Positions 21,444-28,993 of a stretch of DNA of 38,824 nt are shown piece by piece. Below the pieces are notes generated by a model. That model saw nothing but the letters and a program-made list of their open reading frames with translations, was not told the origin of the DNA and searched no databases. The stretch covers positions 1 to 38,824 of the IMG/VR virus record IMGVR_UViG_3300043410_000709. One strand, given 5' to 3'. Origin of the DNA: a virus. Within the stretch, counting starts at the first letter, position 1. Every line of letters begins with the position of its first letter. A program made the position numbers and the translations under genes.

Positions 21444-21630
21444 TTTTGGCAGGCGTTTTTGCCGGGTCAATGACTGCTGGTTTGGCAGCGTCTTTAACAA
21501 CTGCTGGCTTAACTTCAGCTTTTGCTGGTGCAGATGCTGTAGCTGTTGGTGCTACTGCGGTCTTAGCAGGTTCTGCTGCGAATGCTGTTACTGCGAAAGC
21601 AGAAGCGATTAGAGTTGCAAATAGTTTCAT
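21385..21630 (-). CDS. exported Ala/Lys/Pro-rich protein with signal peptide (81 aa)
   Basis: The 81-aa product begins MKLFATLIASAFAVTAFA, a typical Sec signal peptide with an A-F-A cleavage site, followed by AEPAKT and a low-complexity mature part of Ala, Pro, Lys and Thr. ATG 21630 has AAAGGA 7 bases upstream; the frame extends further to 21678 but the signal peptide fixes the start. Such extended, positively charged chains in the periplasm may bind peptidoglycan or outer-membrane components, as seen in many proteobacterial envelope proteins. Role in phage biology unknown. It is the middle gene of a three-gene unit. Confidence 0.75.
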   Translation of the reverse strand: MKLFATLIASAFAVTAFAAEPAKTAVAPTATASAPAKAEVKPAVVKDAAKPAVIDPAKTPAKSGPAKDEKAAAPATKPAAK

Positions 21631-21647
21631 TTTAATTTCCTTTAAGG

Positions 21648-21947
21648 TTAGTTTGAAACAAGAACCAGCCTGTAACAATTACAGTTAGCGTCCAATACAT
21701 TTTCGTAATGGAAACCGTATGGTGCTGGTGGTATGTTAGGATACACTTGCTGAGGTTGTTGAACTATTACTGGCTGAGGTGCAGGTCTTGTTAGAGCATA
21801 CGTTACTACGCTTCCTATCACAAGCGGAGCAATCCACTCTGCATGATGAGCACCGTGATGGTGTCCATGATGAAATCTCGGATTTGCCTGGCTTGTACCA
21901 GTTACTAATATCAGACTCGCAATCGCTGTCACAGCTAAACGTTTCAT
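21648..21947 (-). CDS. exported His-rich small protein with signal peptide (99 aa)
   Basis: The 99-aa protein starts MKRLAVTAIASLILVTGTSQA (a Sec signal peptide, cleavage after SQA; shown here in 21 letters split as MKRLAVTAIA SLILVTGTSQA). A His-rich stretch RFHHGHHHGAHHAEW follows, then a hydrophobic segment WIAPLVIGSVVTYAL that could be a membrane anchor, and a Pro/Gln-rich linker PAPQPVIVQQPQQVYP ending in DANCNCYRLVLV. AGGAGG sits 8 bases before the ATG, a strong ribosome site. The His cluster suggests metal binding. It resembles small envelope proteins of Gram-negative bacteria, so it may be host-derived. No clear promoter was found between it and the terminator upstream. Confidence 0.78.
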   Translation of the reverse strand: MKRLAVTAIASLILVTGTSQANPRFHHGHHHGAHHAEWIAPLVIGSVVTYALTRPAPQPVIVQQPQQVYPNIPPAPYGFHYENVLDANCNCYRLVLVSN

Positions 21948-22008
21948 ACATAATGCCTCCTAGCATATACATATAACGCATTACCTAGACATAAAGTTTA
22001 CACGTAAT

Positions 22009-22033
22009 CAAAAGAAAGGGCACCTAAGTGCCC
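22009..22033 (-). terminator. rho-independent terminator after the 737-aa gene
   Basis: On the minus strand GGGCAC-TTAG-GTGCCC (6-bp GC-rich stem, tetraloop) is followed by TTTCTTTT. It lies 43 bp past the stop of the 737-aa gene and separates it from the exported-protein genes. Confidence 0.85.
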
Positions 22034-22075
22034 AATCTAACAGAGTTCTTAATCAACTCTAACTGCGACGAAATC

Positions 22076-24289
22076 TTAAAAACCTAGACCTTTGCTAATG
22101 CCGGATAGTTGTTTAATTCTAGCCAATTCGGTAGCCTCTTGAGTTACTTGTGTAACTTGTTGTGGAGCCATTCTTTCTACAAATTTACGAGCAACGTGTT
22201 CTGCCTGTTCACCAAACTTCTTACCTACCATGATTGCTACGCCTTCCGGGCCTTTAGGGAATGTGTTTGTGTTACGGTCATAGAATGTGTGAATAAACTC
22301 AGCTAGTTCTTGTACGTTAATACTTTGTTGTTTTTGTTTAGTTGGTTCTTCAGTGCTTTCGTAATCTGGTTCTGGACCATCATAGTAGTCATTGCCGCCA
22401 CCAGAATCAGCATCATCCCAAATCTGCTCATCAACCCAATCACTAGCGCCTTTGCCTAAGTCATCGGCATCAATTGCGACCTTGTGTCCGTTGCCTGTAA
22501 CGTAGACGTTGGCATCGTCAATCTCGGGATATTCTGCAGGAGAACCACCATGGTAACCCCAAGTTGCATCTCTATACTCACCGGAAATTTCATACTCAAT
22601 AGTTAATGGTAACATTAGATATTGATTTTGTACAACTTTCTGGGGTGCATCTCCGCCATCTGCTGGGTCAATTTCAGAAGCAATATCGGCAATATAATCG
22701 CCTAGTGTTGCTGTAATATCTGCCTTGCCTAACAATACTTTGTTAACTACAACTTCACCGTTTTCACCTACAGTGAATACAACAGTTCCATTTTCAGTTT
22801 CGTATTCTGTGTCGAATTCGTTTGGTAAGCTGCCGGCTTCGGCAACATTAGCTGCTTCAGTTTCTGGAGCCACTGGTTCTGCTTGTGCAGGCGCTGCTTG
22901 GAAATCACCAAAGTCTAAATTCTGCATAGACTCTGGAGTATTTTGTTGCAACCATTCTGCAACAACTCCACGAACGTCTGTAGACGGATCTTGTTTTGCC
23001 TGCTCTTTAATTTGTTTGAATAATTGAGGATCTTCGATAATGCCTTTGAGGCTTTCGATAGCATTTGCACCATCTACACCAGCAGGGAAATTTTCTTTAA
23101 CTAGGGTTTGTAAATTTTGTAAAGCAAGTTGTTGTTCTTCTGGATCTTTGCTGATAATAGCACTAGATTCACCTAGTCCCATTACCCAGGATTCAAAGCG
23201 ATCAAACTCGTCTTCACTTTCAGCAATCTCTACTTCACCTTTTACAGGAGTAGATGTCATGTCGACTATGTCGTTGTAGCCTAGTTCTGATTCCTTCATT
23301 AGTCTATATAGGACCGGGAATACAGATTTAATGTCTTCTTTAAAATTGCGAACTGTAAACTGATCAGTAAACTGTTCTACTACGTCTTCTGGGACCTCTA
23401 ATGGTGATTGTGCCTGGAACGACTCTCTGTATGCCTCATAGTGGCCTTGCTTTGCTAGTTTGGCCATTTGTTCTCTTAGGTTTTGTAACTGTTGTTGACT
23501 TTGTTCAACAATGCCGTTGTTGCCGCTATTCATTAAATCGTTACGAACAACATAGTTACCAAAACTTTTTAGTTGAGCAATTTCTTCACTCATCTGGATA
23601 ATGCTTTTGCCAATGTCGTCATATGGTACACCGCCGTTAGCTACGTGACGTTGCATTGCACGAGCTCCGCTCAGGTGAATGAACGGATACTTAAAACGCT
23701 CACCGTCCTGATTCTCAACAAACAATGCTGAAATGTTTCTGCTTCTTGCACCAGGTGCAGTATCATCTGTTAGTGCATGACTATGCTTAATGATTAATCT
23801 GGTGTCCATTAATTTCTGGTAGCTCATTGTTCTGCTACCATACAATGCACTTTCGTTCATAACTGATTCTCCAACTGGGTTTACAACTGTATTAGGGGTT
23901 TGTTTCTGTGGTTGATTATGTTGACTTAAAAACGCATAATCTCTTTTATCTAAATTATCTTTGGCAATGTCCCTAGTGTCAAATGCCATAAGTCTACGCT
24001 TTGCAAACATTCTTAATTCTTTTAAGAATCCATACCAGTTATTCTTTTGTCCAGAATCCATAGATTCTGTGATGCCAGAACTAAAGTATACTTTCATTGA
24101 ATTTTGTTCTGCTAGGCTAATGCTAACGTGCCCGATTGGATTTTCACCTTCCATGTAATCAAAATCAAAGAATCGTGCTTCTTCTGGATTGATTGTAATC
24201 TCTCCAGTTTCGTTACCAAGTTTTAGGCCTTTAAATCTGCTTCTAACTTTGTAGAATAAATCGGTGGCTATATTGTTTGTTGCGTCCAT
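22076..24289 (-). CDS. large uncharacterised, probably virion-associated protein (737 aa)
   Basis: Not a family I can name. The 737-aa acidic protein has an N-terminal globular part (SRFKGLKLGNE, VSISLAEQNSMKVYFSSG, LRMFAKRRLMAFDTRD), a long region with LIIKHSHALTDDTAPGAR and IHLSGARAMQRHVANGG, a Gln-rich coiled-coil (QSQQQLQNLREQMAKLAKQ), an Ala/Pro/Glu linker (APAQAEPVAPETEAA) and a C-terminal helical part. From memory, similar proteins with the SHALTDDTAPGAR core occur in aquatic T4-like phages. A late promoter lies 5 bp before ATG 24289; the reading frame's TTG at 24304 lies inside the promoter. The context between terminase and gp32 and the late promoter suggest a head or internal protein. 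Confidence 0.75.
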   Translation of the reverse strand: MDATNNIATDLFYKVRSRFKGLKLGNETGEITINPEEARFFDFDYMEGENPIGHVSISLAEQNSMKVYFSSGITESMDSGQKNNWYGFLKELRMFAKRRLMAFDTRDIAKDNLDKRDYAFLSQHNQPQKQTPNTVVNPVGESVMNESALYGSRTMSYQKLMDTRLIIKHSHALTDDTAPGARSRNISALFVENQDGERFKYPFIHLSGARAMQRHVANGGVPYDDIGKSIIQMSEEIAQLKSFGNYVVRNDLMNSGNNGIVEQSQQQLQNLREQMAKLAKQGHYEAYRESFQAQSPLEVPEDVVEQFTDQFTVRNFKEDIKSVFPVLYRLMKESELGYNDIVDMTSTPVKGEVEIAESEDEFDRFESWVMGLGESSAIISKDPEEQQLALQNLQTLVKENFPAGVDGANAIESLKGIIEDPQLFKQIKEQAKQDPSTDVRGVVAEWLQQNTPESMQNLDFGDFQAAPAQAEPVAPETEAANVAEAGSLPNEFDTEYETENGTVVFTVGENGEVVVNKVLLGKADITATLGDYIADIASEIDPADGGDAPQKVVQNQYLMLPLTIEYEISGEYRDATWGYHGGSPAEYPEIDDANVYVTGNGHKVAIDADDLGKGASDWVDEQIWDDADSGGGNDYYDGPEPDYESTEEPTKQKQQSINVQELAEFIHTFYDRNTNTFPKGPEGVAIMVGKKFGEQAEHVARKFVERMAPQQVTQVTQEATELARIKQLSGISKGLGF

Positions 24290-24294
24290 AGTTA

Positions 24295-24302
24295 TATTTA
24301 TC
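24295..24302 (-). promoter_or_regulatory. late-type promoter GATAAATA, 5 bp before ATG
   Basis: GATAAATA then TAACT then the ATG at 24289. The octamer overlaps the stop codon of the terminase gene. Predicted transcription start is the A of the ATG; no ribosome site. Confidence 0.65.
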
Positions 24303-25887
24303 AAAAACCGCTGCTGACAAAAATCGGCATAGGTAGCTGATCTTCTGTCATTTTCTCTGTCATTTTTTCGTATATTTTAGGATCCCAATCTGCTAGGATC
24401 TCTGCCATTCTTATAATTAACAACGATGCAGAAACTAAGTCATCGTGTTCGCCCGTTTTAGCGCCAAACCCTACACCGTGTGCAATAAACGTTTTTAGTT
24501 CGGATACCAAGGGCTTTGAATGTATTTTCATTTTTCCAGTTTCTAACATATGTTTAAACTGGCTACAAGACGATATTTTAGTCTTGTGAGTTGTGTTAAA
24601 TCCTTTACGGAATCTTCTAACGTGTCCTTTACGTATTGGTTCACTTAGGAACAAACCGGGTATTGTTTCTTCACCCATGTTTTCAATACATATTAGAGCA
24701 CTTTCGCCTACTGTGTTATTTTCAACACTATAGTAGACCTGCGGAACTCCGCCCTTTTCTTTACCTCTATCCTGGATATACTTGCACAAATCTCGTAAAT
24801 GTTTAACTTGTATTTGGATTGGAGTTAAGTTATGATGCCATTCTGCTACCTGGATCATTGCAGGCATTTCATATACCTGAATAGCACCGTAGTCTCCGCC
24901 TGTACCTAGGCTAGGATCAAGCGCAACAAGATAAGTTGATTTTGGATCTATGTCTTTGTAGAATCGTGTTTGACCCATTGTCATTGTTGGCTCAACACCT
25001 TTAAGCTCTGCTAGTTTTACTGCGTTGATTAGCGTTTCATCAAAGATCAGGAATTCGCAATCAAATTCACGACGGAAACGTTCATCGCCAATTTTAGCAC
25101 GTTCTGTAGCAGCCCATTTTTCATCACGGTCTGGGTGTTCGTTCCAATGTGCAAAGAAGCTATGGAATCCATTGCTACCTAATGCTTGTTCGTTACCGAA
25201 CTCGTCAAAACGTTTTTGTGCTTCTGTCCAGATTAACGCAAATTGGTCTTCGTCTGAGTTTGGAGTTGATGTAATAATACACTTACCACCGGTTGATAGT
25301 GTTGGAGACAAAGCAGTCCAAAATTCTTTGGCTTTTTCCGGTGGTTGAACAAACGCAAACTCGTCACAATAAATTAAAGAAAGAGATTTACCACGACCGG
25401 TATTTTCTGTTGTTGTTACTGCTTGAATACGTGCGCCGTTATCGTATTCAATTGTGTTTCTGTTATATGAATAAACACCAGCACGAATAAAGTCTGGCAA
25501 GTTCTCGTAACCAAAACGATAACGGTTCATAATATCCTGCGCACCTTCGTATTTGTGAGCAGCGATAAGCACTTGTGCTTCTGGCACAAACATTGTGTAC
25601 CAGAGTAAGTAAGCACAAGCACAAGTTGTTTTACCCATCTGACGAGGCAACATAGCAATACATTGCTTGTTCTCGTGATAGGCTTGAATCAGTCTTAATT
25701 GATAATCGTACGGTTCAAAAGGAATACTGCCCTTAACTGGGTGTTGAATTTTTAAGAAATGAGTTGCAAAGTAAATGGGTCCGTTTACAGGATCCATACA
25801 CTTTTCAAGATGCTCTACTTCCTCAAGAGTATACCTTTGCTGGGCGTGAGCTTTCTTAATTAAATTACCGTCTAATGATTTTGCCAT
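24301..25887 (-). CDS. 17: terminase large subunit gp17 (packaging ATPase/nuclease)
   Basis: The 528-aa protein has the ATPase domain with Walker A LPRQMGKTT (80-88), Walker B LIYCDEFAF (171-179) and the coupling motif TSTPN (206-210). The RNase H-like nuclease domain has ALDPSLGTGGD (322-332, first Asp), YYSVENN (385-391, Glu) and HDDLVSA near residue 490 (last Asp). T4 gp17 is 610 aa; aquatic relatives are shorter. It cuts concatemeric DNA and drives it into proheads through the portal. The ATG at 25887 has no ribosome site and a late-type octamer GTTAAATA 5 bp upstream; a strong terminator ends the preceding unit. Confidence 0.95.
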   Translation of the reverse strand: MAKSLDGNLIKKAHAQQRYTLEEVEHLEKCMDPVNGPIYFATHFLKIQHPVKGSIPFEPYDYQLRLIQAYHENKQCIAMLPRQMGKTTCACAYLLWYTMFVPEAQVLIAAHKYEGAQDIMNRYRFGYENLPDFIRAGVYSYNRNTIEYDNGARIQAVTTTENTGRGKSLSLIYCDEFAFVQPPEKAKEFWTALSPTLSTGGKCIITSTPNSDEDQFALIWTEAQKRFDEFGNEQALGSNGFHSFFAHWNEHPDRDEKWAATERAKIGDERFRREFDCEFLIFDETLINAVKLAELKGVEPTMTMGQTRFYKDIDPKSTYLVALDPSLGTGGDYGAIQVYEMPAMIQVAEWHHNLTPIQIQVKHLRDLCKYIQDRGKEKGGVPQVYYSVENNTVGESALICIENMGEETIPGLFLSEPIRKGHVRRFRKGFNTTHKTKISSCSQFKHMLETGKMKIHSKPLVSELKTFIAHGVGFGAKTGEHDDLVSASLLIIRMAEILADWDPKIYEKMTEKMTEDQLPMPIFVSSGF

Positions 25888-25892
25888 ACTTT

Positions 25893-25900
25893 TATTTAAC
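25893..25900 (-). promoter_or_regulatory. late-type promoter GTTAAATA, 5 bp before ATG
   Basis: GTTAAATA then AAAGT then the terminase ATG. It begins 1 bp past the terminator's T-run, a very compact terminator-promoter-start arrangement. Confidence 0.6.
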
Positions 25901-25901
25901 G

Positions 25902-25929
25902 AAAAAAATAGGCTCCGAAGAGCCTATTT
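25902..25929 (-). terminator. rho-independent terminator with UUCG tetraloop
   Basis: On the minus strand AAATAGGCTC-TTCG-GAGCCTATTT (10-bp stem) followed by TTTT. It ends the unit containing the 118-aa gene, right before the terminase promoter. Confidence 0.92.
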
Positions 25930-25945
25930 GGTTTTTAATAAATTA

Positions 25946-26302
25946 TCAAGCCAATGTTAATGCAGTAGCTAACGTAACGTCTGTACCGGTTACATCAATG
26001 CTGTTTGCACCAACTGCTGTGCCCATGTTACGAATTCTTGTCTGTAATTCGCTAGCACTGCTGATATTCTTATCCATTACGACATAGATAAGGCCTGTGG
26101 CAGCGTCTACAACAAAGAATGCTAACGGGTTTAATTCTTTAACAATATATTCTACTGCTTCATCAACTGCATCATCTTCTGCACGTAGATCTCTATTGCT
26201 GTTAGCAGCATTTTGAACCTGGATTACAAACATATTGCAGTTGTCTGTATATAGCGTTCCAACGGTATTACGTAAACCGTTAACTCTTGTTACTGATGCC
26301 AT
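25946..26302 (-). CDS. hypothetical protein (118 aa), probably virion-related
   Basis: The 118-aa protein has alternating strands and short helices (MFVIQVQNAANSNRD, AVDEAVEYIVKELNPLAFFVVD, LIYVVMDKN) and a low-complexity end TGTDVTLATALTLA. No family recognised. AAAGGAG precedes the ATG, and it directly follows the acidic repeat protein whose stop it overlaps by one base (TAATG). A terminator follows 17 bp after the stop. It is probably co-expressed with structural and packaging genes. Confidence 0.72.
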   Translation of the reverse strand: MASVTRVNGLRNTVGTLYTDNCNMFVIQVQNAANSNRDLRAEDDAVDEAVEYIVKELNPLAFFVVDAATGLIYVVMDKNISSASELQTRIRNMGTAVGANSIDVTGTDVTLATALTLA

Positions 26303-27126
26303 TATTTCGCTCCTTTAGCTTCGTTTAGTCTGCTTAGAAGTTCTGCACGAATACTTGCACGTAGGGCTTCTTTGCTTTCATTGCGTTGCATAGGATTGTC
26401 GCCGCCTGCAACTTTAGGGAATGTTTTCTTAGGTTTGTTTAAATCGTCACCCGTTGCATCAAAAGGACTGCCTTTGCTGCTTGGCTCTGAACGACCTAGT
26501 GAATTACCGTAAGCTTCTTTTTCTTCTTTGTCATCTTTCTTTTCAATTTCGTGATCGCGCATATCATGATCACCATCACCGTCATTGTCGCCCATTGACT
26601 TCTGGATCATGTCAACACTGTTGTCTGAATCACCGTCGCTAGGACCACCAAAGTTGTCTGCATCTGGCTCATCGTGATCTAGGTCACCAACTGGTGGCAT
26701 GTTGTCAGCATCGTTGTCGCTAGGACCACCGAAGTTGTCTGCATCTGGCTCATCGTGATCACCTTCTGGTTCTTTATCAAAGTCGGGAAGCATTTTCAAT
26801 GGAGGAAGTTCTGGTTTAATAGAACTAATGCTTGGACCAGGACCAGTAATTACAGGTAATGTTGCATCAGTACCACCTGGTTGATTAATCATGTCTGGAT
26901 TTACTTTAGTCATTAACTTTAGTAAACTTTCGATATTGTCCATTCCTTGAGCATTTAAGTTAACACTCATGCTAGGATGTGCAGGCGGTTGCTGTTGTTG
27001 CATAGCCATGCCTGGCATTGGAGGGGTGCCCATCATTGGGTCGCCACATTCTTGAACTGCTGCTTGCTGAGATTGTACGGGTGTATCAAGCTCACGCATT
27101 TTTGCCATTAATTGATTGAAATCCAT
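26302..27126 (-). CDS. acidic repeat protein, possible prohead/scaffold or internal protein
   Basis: The 274-aa protein is low in complexity. It starts MDFNQLMAKMRELDTP, has a Met/Gln/Pro-rich part, then two copies of DHDEPDADNFGGPSD (81 bp apart in the DNA), an Asp/Gly/Asn-rich segment and a Lys/Glu helix (EIEKKDDKEEKEAYG), ending ASIRAELLSRLNEAK. Such acidic, disordered proteins next to packaging genes often act as scaffolds or DNA mimics, but there is no direct evidence here. The start has AGGGAG about 8 bases upstream. The 27-codon repeat is described separately. Confidence 0.7.
   Translation of the reverse strand: MDFNQLMAKMRELDTPVQSQQAAVQECGDPMMGTPPMPGMAMQQQQPPAHPSMSVNLNAQGMDNIESLLKLMTKVNPDMINQPGGTDATLPVITGPGPSISSIKPELPPLKMLPDFDKEPEGDHDEPDADNFGGPSDNDADNMPPVGDLDHDEPDADNFGGPSDGDSDNSVDMIQKSMGDNDGDGDHDMRDHEIEKKDDKEEKEAYGNSLGRSEPSSKGSPFDATGDDLNKPKKTFPKVAGGDNPMQRNESKEALRASIRAELLSRLNEAKGAK
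26635..26760. repeat. 45-bp direct repeat (two copies, 81-bp period) inside acidic repeat gene
   Basis: Copies at 26635-26679 and 26716-26760 differ at a single position (A at 26650, G at 26731). The period of 81 bp keeps the frame and encodes a 27-residue unit, indicating a recent in-frame duplication. Confidence 0.9.
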
Positions 27127-27129
27127 TGT

Positions 27130-27687
27130 TTAACTCCCTAGGGCACTCTTGGTGCCTGCTTTGTCAATTTTGCCCTTAGGCAGTTTATATTCGCCTTGCT
27201 CGTTTTCTTTTGCACGAGCCTTAGCTGCTTTACTTAAATCTTTTAAGAAACTTTTGTTAAAATCTGCACCAAAATATTCTTTGTGTTTAGCATTAGGTGC
27301 TTCTTTATATTGAGCATCAGTTAGCAACACATCGCCACTAGGATCCATTGTTGAAATTTCAAGTTCAAGATCTTCGCCGAGACCTCTAACTCTAAAACAG
27401 TCTTCGTCTAATCCTAATGCTTTAACATCAGTAGCAATTTCTGGAGCAGTTACAGGATAATCGCATACTACTTCAAAAATGCTAACTTCAGCATTTGTGT
27501 GATTTGGGAAATCTAAAGGATTTGCTTGAATAGGTGTTGTTGCAACTTTTTCTAATTTAGAAACGCCACAACGGCCTAAACTTGCCTTTAGGTTTTCCTG
27601 GAAAGATTCCGGTAGTTCACCCGCTACTTTAATCTTAAAGTTATAGACTTTTTTACTTTCGGTGAGATATTCTTTAAAAGTTTTCAT
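27130..27687 (-). CDS. conserved hypothetical protein with MKTFKEYLTES start (185 aa)
   Basis: The 185-aa protein begins MKTFKEYLTESKKVYNFKIK. Similar starts are common in aquatic T4-like phage structural or core proteins, from memory. A ferredoxin-like pattern follows (VYNFKIKVAGELPESF, EVSIFEVVCDYPV, ATDVKALGL) and a Lys-rich C-terminus (KDLSKAAKARAKENE). No enzymatic motif. The ATG has a late octamer AATAAATA exactly 5 bp upstream and no ribosome site. It heads a unit with the acidic repeat protein, two late genes probably in the head/packaging module. Confidence 0.75.
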   Translation of the reverse strand: MKTFKEYLTESKKVYNFKIKVAGELPESFQENLKASLGRCGVSKLEKVATTPIQANPLDFPNHTNAEVSIFEVVCDYPVTAPEIATDVKALGLDEDCFRVRGLGEDLELEISTMDPSGDVLLTDAQYKEAPNAKHKEYFGADFNKSFLKDLSKAAKARAKENEQGEYKLPKGKIDKAGTKSALGS

Positions 27688-27692
27688 ACGTA

Positions 27693-27700
27693 TATTTATT
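27693..27700 (-). promoter_or_regulatory. late-type promoter AATAAATA, 5 bp before ATG
   Basis: AATAAATA then TACGT then the ATG at 27687. It overlaps the last codons of the terminase small subunit gene. Confidence 0.55.
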
Positions 27701-28175
27701 CTTTTTTGCCCAATCTCTTAAGTAACTCATTGCGGTCTGTAACAATGTATCCTTGTCCGTTTAAGACATCGTTTGGATCTTCGTTGTTATCTTTATCTAT
27801 CTTGTACTTTTTAAGCTGTATGTCGATAGCTTTGAGCTTCTTTTCGATTTTATTGGATTTTGCTGTAATTGCGTGTCCTAGCATAGTGCCCGCAACTTCA
27901 AAAATGCGGCCGCTATATCGAACTTCAACATTCATGCCTAGATCCATTAGGTTATCGTAGGCTTCTTCTGCTTTGCTGGCTAGGTTGTCTAGTTCAACTT
28001 CATCTAAGTTGTCTAGCTCTTGAATTTGTGGTAATGATTTAGTAATAGCTTCAACAGCTTCGTAACTTGCATCTAACTCGTCGGTTTCTCTAGCAGGCTT
28101 GATTGCTGGTTTAGGAGCTTCTTCTTTTTTGGGCTTATCGTCCAAATTGAACAATTCTTCAAGTTTTTTAGTCAT
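27696..28175 (-). CDS. 16: probable terminase small subunit gp16
   Basis: The 159-aa protein has an acidic, charged N-terminus (LEELFNLDDKPKKEE), a helical core with SGRIFEVAGTMLGHAITAK (about residues 88-106) and a long Lys-rich coiled-coil IEKKLKAIDIQLKKYKIDK. T4 gp16 (164 aa) is likewise a short, coiled-coil-forming protein that assembles on DNA and stimulates gp17. The EVAG/ML-H-AK core resembles gp16 of aquatic T4-like phages from memory. It is separated from gp17 by three genes, unlike T4. A late octamer variant GATAAGTA lies 5 bp before the ATG. Confidence 0.65.
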   Translation of the reverse strand: MTKKLEELFNLDDKPKKEEAPKPAIKPARETDELDASYEAVEAITKSLPQIQELDNLDEVELDNLASKAEEAYDNLMDLGMNVEVRYSGRIFEVAGTMLGHAITAKSNKIEKKLKAIDIQLKKYKIDKDNNEDPNDVLNGQGYIVTDRNELLKRLGKKE

Positions 28176-28180
28176 ACGTT

Positions 28181-28188
28181 TACTTATC
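28181..28188 (-). promoter_or_regulatory. late-type promoter variant GATAAGTA, 5 bp before ATG
   Basis: GATAAGTA then AACGT then the ATG at 28175. One base differs from the A-rich core (G for A), so it may be weaker. Confidence 0.4.
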
Positions 28189-28624
28189 TACGTTTTGAGC
28201 CCTGATGAAAAATATCACCTTCGTTGATTACTCGAAATCTAACACCTTGTTGTTTGCACCAGGCGTTAGCTGCTTCCCATTTTGCCATGTTCTTGATGTA
28301 CTGGGCTTGATTAAATTGACTCTTACCTACTTGTTCGATAAACGTTTGATTGGCTGGTTTTACTTCTACAACTTCTGCGTGTTTGCTACCGTTTTTGTCT
28401 ACATACGTAATAAAAAAATCCGGAACGTAAATTGTATACTTTCCTGTTAATGGATCCCTGTAGGGGATCTGTATACTTTCACTTGCCCAATTTTGCACAC
28501 CCGGATGTTCATCGAGCATTCGCATAAAAACAAATTCCCAACTACTCCTAGCCAGTGGTATTTTTTTCCCAACATATTTGTCGGGGTTTTTCATTTCAAA
28601 TCTACCCTGTGCGAATTTTGCCAT
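28184..28624 (-). CDS. 4: head completion nuclease gp4 (gp50/gp4 family)
   Basis: The 146-aa product matches T4 gp4 (150 aa). It has a TnsA/restriction-endonuclease-like core: SSWEFVFMRMLDEH (about residues 27-40, acidic), IYVPDFFITYV (about 65-75, catalytic Asp) and VVEVKP (about 85-90, E-x-K). The fold is that of a small endonuclease that finishes packaged heads before tail joining. The start overlaps the preceding gene's stop (TAATG). The name relies on motif order and size. Confidence 0.8.
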   Translation of the reverse strand: MAKFAQGRFEMKNPDKYVGKKIPLARSSWEFVFMRMLDEHPGVQNWASESIQIPYRDPLTGKYTIYVPDFFITYVDKNGSKHAEVVEVKPANQTFIEQVGKSQFNQAQYIKNMAKWEAANAWCKQQGVRFRVINEGDIFHQGSKRR

Positions 28625-28992
28625 TATGCAAATATGTTTCTAGTTTGGTTTTCTTTCTCAACACTAACCAATCTAAAGCCTAACGTGCTGATAGGGCTTC
28701 GGTTGTTGTTAAGAATCTCGCCTACCAATGCACTTAGTTGTATGCCTGTAAGCATTTTAAGGGTATCTAGCAGCTTAAAAACCGGGACGGCATCGGTCTT
28801 AGCTTGTTTTAACAAAACTGCTGCTGTAGCAGAAGCAGCGTCTGAATCAAATCCTCGAGAGGTAAAGAATCCAATTGCTGCATCGACTTCGTTGGCATTA
28901 AATTGCAACGGATCTTTTCCGTAGGTATCGAAGAATAACTTAGTAGCAGCGCCACTATCTTCTACAGGTGGGGTTGGCAAATTGGTAGACAT
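28624..28992 (-). CDS. conserved hypothetical protein between gp54-like and gp4 (122 aa)
   Basis: The 122-aa protein is helical: KLFFDTYGKDPLQFNANEVDAA, GFFTSRGFDSDAASATAAVLL and FKLLDTLKMLTGIQLSALVGEILN. From memory it resembles a protein always found at this position in aquatic T4-like phages; no known function. Position between baseplate/tube and head-completion genes suggests a virion or assembly role. The start lies a few bases after the stop of the gp54-like gene. Confidence 0.78.
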   Translation of the reverse strand: MSTNLPTPPVEDSGAATKLFFDTYGKDPLQFNANEVDAAIGFFTSRGFDSDAASATAAVLLKQAKTDAVPVFKLLDTLKMLTGIQLSALVGEILNNNRSPISTLGFRLVSVEKENQTRNIFA

Positions 28993-28993
28993 A

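Noticed and set aside
21385-21500. Programmed +1 frameshift joining the 81-aa exported protein to the acidic ORF.
   Set aside because: The AAG-TGA site is a poor slip site (tRNA would re-pair badly with AGU) and fusing a signal-peptide protein to an acidic cytoplasmic-looking tail makes little sense.
21736-21981. 81-codon Ser/Cys-rich minus-strand frame overlapping the His-rich exported gene.
   Set aside because: The overlapping frame with a signal peptide and AGGAGG at proper distance is much more convincing.
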